A DNA stretch of 64,000 nt, taken from assembly GCA_945910005.1 (NCBI GenBank), contig CAMDTW010000165.1:620001-684000 (forward strand), written 5' to 3'. The stretch is from Isoperla grammatica. Taxonomy: Eukaryota > Arthropoda > Insecta > Plecoptera > Perlodidae. Under the pieces are notes generated by a model. That model was not told the origin of the DNA. It worked only from the letters and a program-made list of their open reading frames with translations, and ran no database searches. Position 1 is the first letter of the stretch; each line of letters starts with the position of its first letter. Position numbers and translations under genes: made by a program. Of the stretch, positions 27,101 to 39,200 are shown one piece after another.

Positions 27101-29102
27101 CACAAGCGAGGAAACATGCGTTGTCCTCATATGTTGCATGTAGTTGCTCTCATGTCACTGACTTAGCGCAGGGTTTATCAAGTACAAATCACCGTCACAA
27201 TAGAGAAAACATGCGTTGTCCTAATATGTTGCATGTAGTTGCTCTCATGTCACTGACTTAGCGCAGGGTTTATCAAGTACAGTCACCATCACAAGCGAGG
27301 AAACATGCGTTGTCTTCATATGTTGCGTGTAGTTTCTCTCATGTAACTGACTTAGCGCAGGGTTTATCAAGTACACTCACCTTCACAAGCGAGGAAACAT
27401 GCGTTGTCTTCATATTTTGCATGTTGTTGCTCTCATGTCACTGACTTAGCGCAAAGTTTATCAAGTACAGTCACCTTCAAAAGCGAGGAAACATGCGTTG
27501 TGTTCATATGTTGCATGTAGTTGCCCTCATGTCACTGACTTAGCGCAGGGATTATCACGTACAGTCACCGTCACAAGCGAGGAAACATGCGTTGTCCTAA
27601 TATGTTTCATGTAGTTGCTCTCATGTCACTGACTTAGCGCAGGGTTTATCAAGTACAGTCACCGTCACAAGCGAGGAAACATGCATTGTCTTCATATTAT
27701 GTTGCATGTACTTGCTCTCATGTCACTGACTTAGCGCAGGGTTTATCACGTACAGTCACCGTCACAAGCGAGGAAACATGCGTTGTCTTCAAATGTTGCA
27801 TGTAGTTGCTCTCATGTCAGTGACTTAGCGCAGGGTTTATCACGTACAGTCACCGTCACAAGCGAGGAAATATGCGTTGTCCTCATATGTTGCATGTAGT
27901 TGCTCTCATGCCATTGACATAGCGCAGGGTTTATCAAGTACAGTCACCTTCACAAGCGAGGAAACATGCGTTGCCATCATATGTTGCATGTAGTTGCTCT
28001 CATGTCACTGACTTAGCGCAGGGTTTATCACGTACAGTCACCTTCACAAGCGAGGAAACATGCGTTGTCTTCATATGTTGCATGTAGTTTCTCTCATGTC
28101 ACTGACTTACCGCAGGGTTTATCAAGTACAGTCACCGTCACAAGCGAGGAAACATGCGTTGTTTTCATATGTTGCATTTTGTTGCTCTCATGTCACTGAC
28201 TTAGCGCAGGGTTTATCACGTACAGTCACCTTCACAAGCGAGGAAACATGCGTTGTCTTCATATGTTGCATGTAGTTGCTCTCATGTCACTGACTTAGCG
28301 CAGGGTTTTTCACGTACAGTCACCTTCACAAGCGAGGAAACATGCCTAGTCTTCATATGTTGTATGAAGTAGCTCTCATGTCACTGACTAAGTGCAGGGT
28401 TTATCAAGTACAGTCACCTTCACAAGCGAGGAAACATGCCTTGTCTTCATATGTTGCATGTAGTTGCTCTCATGTCACTGACTTAGCGCAGGGTTTATCA
28501 CGTACAATCACCGTCACAAGCGTGGAAACATTTGTTGTCTTCATATTTTGCATGTAGTTGCTCTCATGTCACTGACTTAGCGCAGGGTTTATCACGTACA
28601 GTCAACGTCACAAGCGAGGAAACATGCGTTGTCTTCATATGTTGCATGTAGTTGCTTACATGTCACTGACTTAGCGCAGGGTTTATCAAGTACACTCACC
28701 TTCACAAGCGAGGAAACATGCGTTGTCTTCATATTTTGCATGTAGTTGCTCTCATGTCACTGACTTTGCGCAGGGTTTATCAAGTACAGTCACCTTCACA
28801 AGCGAGGAAACATGCGTTGTCTTCATATGTTGCATGTAGTTGCTCTCATGTCACTGACTTAGCGCAGGGTTTATCAAGTACAATCACCGTCACAAGCGAG
28901 GAAACATGCGTTGTCTTCATATGTTGCATGTAGTTGCTCTCATGTCACTGACTTAGCGCAGGGTTTTTTCAAGTACAGTCACCTTTACAAGCAAGGAAAC
29001 ATGCGTTGTCTTCATATGTTGCATGTAGTTGCTCTCATGTCACTGACATAGCGCAGGGTTTATCAAGTACAGTCACCGTCACAATAGAGAGAACATGCGT
29101 TG
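19968..29102 (+). repeat. 9,135-bp block X, first copy
   Basis: Every landmark in this block has a partner exactly 13,093 bases downstream: 20,339/33,432, 20,997/34,090, 22,975/36,068, 23,257/36,350, 23,821/36,914, 24,951/38,044, 26,270/39,363, 28,060/41,153 and 28,718/41,811. It is a mosaic of partial 92-mer units. It contains a variant monomer absent from HOR copies 1-3, marked by TTGTGTTCATATG, TTGCCCTCATG and GGGATTATCACG, near 22,395 and 27,495. The left limit is at the CATATTATG monomer (19,968). The right limit is a junction in the shared word GTTGTCTTCATATT near 29,103. Confidence 0.85.
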
Positions 29103-29302
29103 TCTTCATATTATGTTGCATGTACTTGCTCTCATGTCACTGACTTAGCGCAGGGTTTATCACGTACAGTCACCGTCACAAGCGGGGAAACATGCGTTGT
29201 CTTCAAATGTTGCATGTAGTTTCTCTCATGTCAGTGACTTAGCGCAGGGTTTATCACGTACAGTCACCGTCACAAGCGAGGAAATATGCGTTGTCCTCAT
29301 AT
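25345..29302 (+). repeat. 3,958-bp tandem duplication, first copy
   Basis: About 42 monomers duplicated in tandem with the block that follows. Landmarks pair at an exact 3,958-bp offset: 26,270/30,228, 26,834/30,792, 28,060/32,018, 28,342/32,300 and 28,718/32,676. Few differences are visible: one encodes GCATTTTG against GCATGTTG near 28,176/32,134, and another is GCGTACTC against GCGTTGTC near 30,608. Limits are approximate, because the duplicated segment spans the junction at 29,103. Confidence 0.85.
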
Positions 29303-32300
29303 GTTGCATGTAGTTGCTCTCATGTCACTGACTTAGCGCAGGGTTTATCACGTACGTTCACTGTCACAAGCGAGGAAACATGCGTTGTCCTGATATGTTG
29401 CGTGTAGTTTCTCTCATGTCACTGACTTAGCGCACGGTTTATCAACACAGTCACCGTCACAAGCGAGAAAACATGCGTTGTCCTAATATGTTGCATGTAG
29501 TTGCTCTCATGTCACTGACTTAGCGCAGGGTTTATCAAGTATAGTCACCTTCACAAGCGAGGAAACATGCGTTGTCTTCATCTGTTGCATGTAGTTGCTC
29601 TCATGTCACTGACTTAGCGCAGGGTTTATCAAGTACAGTCACCGTCACAAGCAAGGAAACATGCATTGTAATCATATGTTGCATGTTGTTGCTCTCATGT
29701 CACTGACTTAGCGCAAAGTTTATCAAGTACAGTCACCTTCACAAGCGAGGAAACATGCGTTGTCCTAATATGTTTCATGTAGTTGCTCTCATGTCACTGA
29801 CTTAGCGCAGGGTTTATCAAGTACAGTCACCGTCACAAGCGAGGAAACATGCATTGTCTTCATATTATGTTGCATGTACTTGCTCTCATGTCACTGACTT
29901 AGCGCAGGGTTTATCACGTACAGTCACCGTCACAAGCGAGGAAACATGCGTTGTCTTCAAATGTTGCATGTAGTTGCTCTCATGTCAGTGACTTAGCGCA
30001 GGGTTTATCACGTACAGTCACCGTCACAAGCGAGGAAATATGCGTTGTCCTCATATGTTGCATGTAGTTGCTCTCATGCCATTGACATAGCGCAGGGTTT
30101 ATCAAGTACAGTCACCTTCACAAGCGAGGAAACATGCGTTGCCATCATATGTTGCATGTAGTTGCTCTCATGTTACTGACTTAGCGCAGGGTTTATCAAG
30201 TACAGTCACCTTCACAAGCGAGGAAACATGCGTTGTCTTCATATGTTGCATGTAGTTTCTCTCATGTCACTGACTTACCGCAGGGTTTATCAAGTACAGT
30301 CACCGTCACAAGCGAGGAAACATGCGTTGTTTTCATATGTTGCATGTAGTTGCTCTCATGTCACTGACTTAGCGCAGGGTTTATCACGTACAGTCACCTT
30401 CACAAGCGAGGAAACATGAGTTGTCCTCATATGTTGCATGTAGTTGCTCTCATGTCACTGACTTAGCGCAGGGTTAATCTCGTACAGTCACCTTAACAAG
30501 CGAGGAAACATGCGTTGTCTTCATATGTTGCATGTAGATGCTCTAATGTCACTGACTTAGCGCAGGGTTTATCAAGTACAGTCACCGTCACAAGCGAGGA
30601 AATATGCGTACTCTTCATATGTTGCATGTTGTTGCTCTCATGTCACTGACTTAGCGCAGGGTTTATCAAGTACAGTCACCTTCACAAGCGAGGAAACATG
30701 CGTTGTCTTCATATGTTGCATGTAGTTGCTCTCATGTTACTGACTTAGCGCAGGGTTTATCAAGTACAGTCACCTTCACAAGCGTGGAAACATGTTTTGT
30801 CTTCATATGTTGCATGTAGTTGCTCTCATGTCACTGACTTTGCGCAGGGTTTATCAAGTACAGTCACCTTCACAAGCGAGGAAACATGCGTTGTCTTCAT
30901 ATGTTGCATGTAGTTGCTGTCATGTCACTGACTTAGCGCAGGGTTTATCACGTACAGTCACCTTCACAAGCGAGGAAACATGCATTGCCTTCATATGTTG
31001 CATGTAGTTGCTCTCATGTCACTGACTTAGCGCAGGGTTTATCAAGTACAGTTACCGTCACAAGCGAGGAAACATGCGTTGTCCTCATATGTTGCATGTA
31101 GTTGCTCTCATGTCACTGACTTAGCGCAGGGTTTATCAAGTACAAATCACCGTCACAATAGAGAAAACATGCGTTGTCCTAATATGTTGCATGTAGTTGC
31201 TCTCATGTCACTGACTTAGCGCAGGGTTTATCAAGTACAGTCACCATCACAAGCGAGGAAACATGCGTTGTCTTCATATGTTGCGTGTAGTTTCTCTCAT
31301 GTAACTGACTTAGCGCAGGGTTTATCAAGTACACTCACCTTCACAAGCGAGGAAACATGCGTTGTCTTCATATTTTGCATGTTGTTGCTCTCATGTCACT
31401 GACTTAGCGCAAAGTTTATCAAGTACAGTCACCTTCAAAAGCGAGGAAACATGCGTTGTGTTCATATGTTGCATGTAGTTGCCCTCATGTCACTGACTTA
31501 GCGCAGGGATTATCACGTACAGTCACCGTCACAAGCGAGGAAACATGCGTTGTCCTAATATGTTTCATGTAGTTGCTCTCATGTCACTGACTTAGCGCAG
31601 GGTTTATCAAGTACAGTCACCGTCACAAGCGAGGAAACATGCATTGTCTTCATATTATGTTGCATGTACTTGCTCTCATGTCACTGACTTAGCGCAGGGT
31701 TTATCACGTACAGTCACCGTCACAAGCGAGGAAACATGCGTTGTCTTCAAATGTTGCATGTAGTTGCTCTCATGTCAGTGACTTAGCGCAGGGTTTATCA
31801 CGTACAGTCACCGTCACAAGCGAGGAAATATGCGTTGTCCTCATATGTTGCATGTAGTTGCTCTCATGCCATTGACATAGCGCAGGGTTTATCAAGTACA
31901 GTCACCTTCACAAGCGAGGAAACATGCGTTGCCATCATATGTTGCATGTAGTTGCTCTCATGTCACTGACTTAGCGCAGGGTTTATCACGTACAGTCACC
32001 TTCACAAGCGAGGAAACATGCGTTGTCTTCATATGTTGCATGTAGTTTCTCTCATGTCACTGACTTACCGCAGGGTTTATCAAGTACAGTCACCGTCACA
32101 AGCGAGGAAACATGCGTTGTTTTCATATGTTGCATGTTGTTGCTCTCATGTCACTGACTTAGCGCAGGGTTTATCACGTACAGTCACCTTCACAAGCGAG
32201 GAAACATGCGTTGTCTTCATATGTTGCATGTAGTTGCTCTCATGTCACTGACTTAGCGCAGGGTTTTTCACGTACAGTCACCTTCACAAGCGAGGAAACA

Positions 32301-33260
32301 TGCCTAGTCTTCATATGTTGTATGAAGTAGCTCTCATGTCACTGACTAAGTGCAGGGTTTATCAAGTACAGTCACCTTCACAAGCGAGGAAACATGCCTT
32401 GTCTTCATATGTTGCATGTAGTTGCTCTCATGTCACTGACTTAGCGCAGGGTTTATCACGTACAATCACCGTCACAAGCGTGGAAACATTTGTTGTCTTC
32501 ATATTTTGCATGTAGTTGCTCTCATGTCACTGACTTAGCGCAGGGTTTATCACGTACAGTCAACGTCACAAGCGAGGAAACATGCGTTGTCTTCATATGT
32601 TGCATGTAGTTGCTTACATGTCACTGACTTAGCGCAGGGTTTATCAAGTACACTCACTTTCACAAGCGAGGAAACATGCGTTGTCTTCATATTTTGCATG
32701 TAGTTGCTCTCATGTCACTGACTTTGCGCAGGGTTTATCAAGTACAGTCACCTTCACAAGCGAGGAAACATGCGTTGTCTTCATATGTTGCATGTAGTTG
32801 CTCTCATGTCACTGACTTAGCGCAGGGTTTATCAAGTACAATCACCGTCACAAGCGAGGAAACATGCGTTGTCTTCATATGTTGCATGTAGTTGCTCTCA
32901 TGTCACTGACTTAGCGCAGGGTTTTTTCAAGTACAGTCACCTTTACAAGCAAGGAAACATGCGTTGTCTTCATATGTTGCATGTAGTTGCTCTCATGTCA
33001 CTGACATAGCGCAGGGTTTATCAAGTACAGTCACCGTCACAATAGAGAGAACATGCGTTGTCTTCATATTATGTTGCATGTACTTGCTCTCATGTCACTG
33101 ACTTAGCGCAGGGTTTATCACGTACAGTCACCGTCACAAGCGGGGAAACATGCGTTGTCTTCAAATGTTGCATGTAGTTTCTCTCATGTCAGTGACTTAG
33201 CGCAGGGTTTATCACGTACAGTCACCGTCACAAGCGAGGAAATATGCGTTGTCCTCATAT
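29303..33260 (+). repeat. 3,958-bp tandem duplication, second copy
   Basis: Second copy of about 25,345-29,302. The join near 29,300-29,325 switches from the GAAATATGCG monomer of the start of block X to the TACGTTCACTG monomer context of about 25,367 onward. This explains why the two copies of block X are 13,093 bp apart: 9,135 + 3,958 = 13,093. Confidence 0.85.
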
Positions 33261-36200
33261 GTTGCATGTAGTTGCTCTCATGCCATTGACATAGCGCAGG
33301 GTTTATCAAGTACAGTCACCTTCACAAGCGAGGAAACATGCGTTTCCATCATATGTTGCATGTAGTTGCTCTCATGTCACTGACTTAGCGCAGGGTTTAT
33401 CACGTACAGTCACCTTCACAAGCGAGGAAACATGCGTTGTCTTCATATGTTGCATGTAGTTTCTCTCATGTCACTGACTTACCGCAGGGTTTATCAAGTA
33501 CAGTCACCGTCACAAGCGAGGAAACATGCGTTGTTTTCATATGTTGCATGTAGTTGCTCTCATGTCACTGACTTAGCGCAGGGTTTATCACGTACAGTCA
33601 CCTTCACAAGCGAGGAAAAATGTGTTGTCTTCATATGTTGCATGTAGTTGCTCTCATGTCACTGACTTAGCGCAGGGTTTATCACGTGCAGTCACCTTCA
33701 CAAGCGAGGAAACATGAGTTGTCCTCATATGTTGCATGTAGTTGCTCTCATGTCACTGACTTAGCGCAGGGTTAATCTCGTACAGTCACCTTAACAAGCG
33801 AGGAAACATGCGTTGTCTTCATATGTTGCATGTAGATGCTCTAATGTCACTGACTTAGCGCAGGGTTTATCAAGTACAGTCACCGTCACAAGCGAGGAAA
33901 TATGCGTTGTCTTCATATGTTGCATGTTGTTGCTCTCATGTCACTGACTTAGCGCAGGGTTTATCAAGTACAGTCACCTTTACAAGCGAGGAAACATGCG
34001 TTGTCTTCATTTGTTGCATGTAGTTGCTCTCATGTTACTGACTTAGCGCAGGGTTTATCAAGTACAGTCACCTTCACAAGCGTGGAAACATGTTTTGTCT
34101 TCATATGTTGCATGTAGTTGCTCTCATGTCACTGACTTTGCGCAGGGTTTATCAAGTACAGTCACCTTCACAAGCGAGGAAACATGCGTTGTCTTCATAT
34201 GTTGCATGTAGTTGCTCTCATGTCACTGACTTAGCGCAGGGTTTATCAAGTACAGTCACCGTCACAAGCGAGGAAACATGCGTTGTCTTCATATGTTGCA
34301 TGTAGTTGCTCTCATGTCACTGACTTAGCGCAGGGTTTTTTCAAGTACAGTCACCTTTACAAGCGAGGAAACATGCGTTGTCTTCATATGTTGCATGTAG
34401 TTGCTCTCATGTCACTGACATAGCGCAGGGTTTATCAAGTACAGTCACCGTCACAATAGAGAGAACATGCGTTGTCTTCATATTTTGCATGAAGTTGCTC
34501 TCATGTCACTGACTTAGCGCAGGGTTTATCAAGTATAGTCACCGTCACAATAGAGAAAACATGCGTTGTCTTCATATGTTGCATGTAGTTGCTCTCATGT
34601 CACTGACTTAGCGCAGGGTTTATCAAGTACAGTCACCGTCACAAGCGATGAAACAAGCGTTGTCTTCATATGTTGCATGTAGTTTCTCTCATGTCACTGA
34701 CTTAGCGCAGGGTTTATCAAGTACACTCACCTTCACAAGCGAGGAAACATGCGTTGTCTTCATATGTTGCATGTAGTTGCTCTCATGTCACTGACTTAGC
34801 GCAAGGTTTATCAAGTACAGTCACCGTCACAAGCGAGGAATCATGCGTTGTCTTCATATGTTGCATGTAGTTGCTCTCATGTCACTGACTTAGCGCAGGG
34901 TTTTTTCAAGTACAGTCACCTTCACAAGCGAGGAAACATGCGTTGTCTTCATATGTTGCATGTAGTTGCTCTCATGTCACTGACATAGTGCAGGGTTTAT
35001 CACGTACAGTCACCGTCACAAGCGAGGAAACATGCGTTGTCTTCATATGTTGCATGTAGTTGCTCTCATGTCACTGACTTAGCGCAGGGTTTATCACGTA
35101 CGTTCACTGTCACAAGCGAGGAAACATGCGTTGTCCTGATATGTTGCGTGTAGTTTCTCTCATGTCACTGACTTAGCGCACGGTTTATCAACACAGTCAC
35201 CGTCACAAGCGAGAAAACATGCGTTGTCCTAATATGTTGCATGTAGTTGCTCTCATGTCACTGACTTAGCGCAGGGTTTATCAAGTATTGTCACCTTCAC
35301 AAGCGAGGAAACATGCGTTGTCTTCATCTGTTGCATGTAGTTGCTCTCATGTCACTGACTTAGCGCAGGGTTTATCAAGTACAGTCACCGTCACAAGCAA
35401 GGAAACATGCATTGTAATCATATGTTGCATGTTGTTGCTCTCATGTCACTGACTTAGCGCAAAGTTTATCAAGTACAGTCACCTTCAAAAGCGAGGAAAC
35501 ATGCGTTGTGTTCATATGTTGCATGTAGTTGCCCTCATGTCACTGACTTAGCGCAGGGATTATCACGTACAGTCACCGTCACAAGCGAGGAAACATGCGT
35601 TGTCCTAATATGTTTCATGTAGTTGCTCTCATGTCACTGACTTAGCGCAGGGTTTATCAAGTACAGTCACCGTCACAAGCGAGGAAACATGCATTGTCTT
35701 CATATTATGTTGCATGTACTTGCTCTCATGTCACTGACTTAGCGCAGGGTTTATCACGTACAGTCACCGTCACAAGCGAGGAAACATGCGTTGTCTTCAA
35801 ATGTTGCATGTAGTTGCTCTCATGTCAGTGACTTAGCGCAGGGTTTATCACGTACAGTCACCGTCACAAGCGAGGAAATATGCGTTGTCCTCATATGTTG
35901 CATGTAGTTGCTCTCATGTAATTGACATAGCGCAGGGTTTATCAAGTACAGTCACCTTCACAAGCGAGGAAACATGCGTTGCCATCATATGTTGCATTTA
36001 GTTGCTCTCATGTCACTGACTTAGCGCAGGGTTTATCACGTACAGTCACCTTCACAAGCGAGGAAACATGCGTTGTCTTCATATGTTGCATGTAGTTTCT
36101 CTCATGTCACTGACTTACCGCAGGGTTTATCAAGTACAGTCACCATCACAAGCGAGGAAACATGCGTTGTTTTCATATGTTGCATGTTGTTGCTCTCATG

Positions 36201-39200
36201 TCACTGACTTAGCGCAGGGTTTATCACGTACAGTCACCTTCACAAGCGAGGAAACATGCGTTGTCTTCATATGTTGCATGTAGTTGCTCTCATGTCACTG
36301 ACTTAGCGCAGGGTTTTTCACGTACAGTCACCTTCACAAGCGAGGAAACATGCCTAGTCTTCATATGTTGTATGAAGTAGCTCTCATGTCACTGACTAAG
36401 TGCAGGGTTTATCAAGTACAGTCACCTTCACAAGCGAGGAAACATGCCTTGTCTTCATATGTTGCATGTAGTTGCTCTCATGTCACTGACTTAGCGCAGG
36501 GTTTATCACGTACAATCACCGTCACAAGCGTGGAAACATTTGTTGTCTTCATATTTTGCATGTAGTTGCTCTCATGTCACTGACTTAGCGCAGGGTTTAT
36601 CACGAACAGTCAACGTCACAAGCGAGGAAACATGCGTTGTCTTCATATGTTGCATGTAGTTGCTTACATGTCACTGACTTAGCGCAGGGTTTATCAAGGA
36701 CAGTCACCGTCACAAGCGAGGAAACATGCGTTGTCTTCATATGTTGCATGTAGTTGCTCTCATGTCACTGACTTAGCGCAGGGTTTATCAAGTACAGTCA
36801 CCGTCACAATAGAGAAAACATGCGTTGTCTTCATATGTTGCATGTAGTTGCTCTCATGTCAATGACTTAGCGCAGGGTTTATCAAGTACAGTCACCGTCA
36901 CAATAGAGAAAACATGCGTTGTCTTCATATGTTGCATGTAGTTGCTCTCATGTCACTGACTAAGCGCAGGGTTTATCAAGTACAGTCACCGTCACAAGCG
37001 AGGAAACATGCGTTGTCTTCATATGTTGCGTGTAGTTTCTCTCATGTCACTTACTTAGCGCAGGGTTTATCAAGTACAGTCACCGTCACAAGCGAGGAAA
37101 CATGCGTTGTCCTCATATGTTGCATGTAGTTGCTCTCATGTCACTGACTTAGCGCAGGGTTTATCAAGTACAAATCACCGTCACAATAGAGAAAACATGC
37201 GTTGTCCTAATATGCTGCATGTTATTGCTCTCATGTCACTGACTTAGCGCAGGGTTTATCAAGTACAGTCACCATCACAAGCGAGGAAACATGCGTTGTC
37301 TTCATATGTTGCGTGTAGTTTCTCTCATGTAACTGACTTAGCGCAGGGTTTATCAAGTACACTCACCTTCACAAGCGAGGAAACATGCGTTGTCTTCATA
37401 TGTTGCATGTAGTTGCTCTCATGTCACTGACTTTGCGCAGGGTTTATCAAGTACAGTCACCTTCACAAGCGAGGAAACATGCGTTGTCTTCATATGTTGC
37501 ATGTAGTTGCTCTCATGTCACTGACTTAGCGCAGGGTTTATCAAGTACAGTCACCGTCACAAGCGAGGAAACATGCGTTGTCTTCATATGTTGCATGTAG
37601 TTGCTCTCATGTCACTGACTTAGCGCAGGGTTTTTTCAAGTACAGTCACCTTTACAAGAGAGGAAACATGCGTTGTCTTCATATGTTGCATGTAGTTGCT
37701 CTCATGTCACTCACATAGCGCAGGGTTTATCAAGTACAGTCACCGTCACAATAGAGAGAACATGCGTTGTCTTCATATTTTGCATGTAGTTGCTCTCATG
37801 TCACTGACTTAGCGCAGGGTTTATCAAGTATAGTCACCGTCACAATAGAGAAAACATGCGTTGTCTTCATATGTTGCATGTAGTTGCTCTCATGTCACTG
37901 ACTTAGCGCAGGGTTTATCAAGTACAGTCACCTTCACAAGCGATGAAACAAGCGTTGTCTTCATATGTTGCATGTAGTTTCTCTCATGTCACTGACTTAG
38001 CGCAGGGTTTATCAAGTACACTCACCTTCACAAGCGAGGAAACATGCGTTGTCTTCATATGTTGCATGTAGTTGCTCTCATGTCACTGACTTTGCGCAGG
38101 GTTTATCAAGTACAGTCACCTTCACAAGCGAGGAAACATGCGTTGTCTTCATATGTTGCATGTAGTTGCTCTCATGTCACTGACTTAGCGCAGGGTTTAT
38201 CAAGTACAGTCACCGTCACAAGCGAGGAATCATGCGTTGTCTTCATATGTTGCATGTAGTTGCTCTCATGTCACTGACTTAGCGCAGGGTTTTTTCAAGT
38301 ACAGTCACCTTCACAAGCGAGGAAACATGCGTTGTCTTCATATGTTGCATGTAGTTGCTCTCATGTCACTGACATAGTGCAGGGTTTATCACGTACAGTC
38401 ACCGTCACAAGCGAGGAAACATGCGTTGTCTTCATATGTTGCATGTAGTTGCTCTCATGTCACTGACTTAGCGCAGGGTTTATCACATACGTTCACTGTC
38501 ACAAGCGAGGAAACATGCGTTGTCCTGATATGTTACGTGTAGTTTCTCTCATGTCACTGACTTAGCGCACGGTTTATCAACACAGTCACCGTCACAAGCG
38601 AGAAAACATGCGTTGTCCTAATATGTTGCATGTAGTTGCTCTCATGTCACTGACTTAGCGCAGGGTTTATCAAGTATAGTCACCTTCACAAGCGAGGAAA
38701 CATGCGTTGTCTTCATCTGTTGCATGTAGTTGCTCTCATGTCACTGACTTAGCGCAGGGTTTATCAAGTACAGTCACCGTCACAAGCAAGGAAACATGCA
38801 TTGTAATCATATGTTGCATGTTGTTGCTCTCATGTCACTGACTTAGCGCAAAGTTTATCAAGTACAGTCACCTTCACAAGCGAGGAAACATGCGTTGTCC
38901 TAATATGTTTCATGTAGTTGCTCTCATGTCACTGACTTAGCGCAGGGTTTATCAAGTACAGTCACCGTCACAAGCGAGGAAACATGCATTGTCTTCATAT
39001 TATGTTGCATGTACTTGCTCTCATGTCACTGACTTAGCGCAGGGTTTATCACGTACAGTCACCGTCACAAGCGAGGAAACATGCGTTGTCTTCAAATGTT
39101 GCATGTAGTTGCTCTCATGTCAGTGACTTAGCGCAGGGTTTATCACGTACAGTCACCGTCACAAGCGAGGAAATATGCGTTGTCCTCATATGTTGCATGT

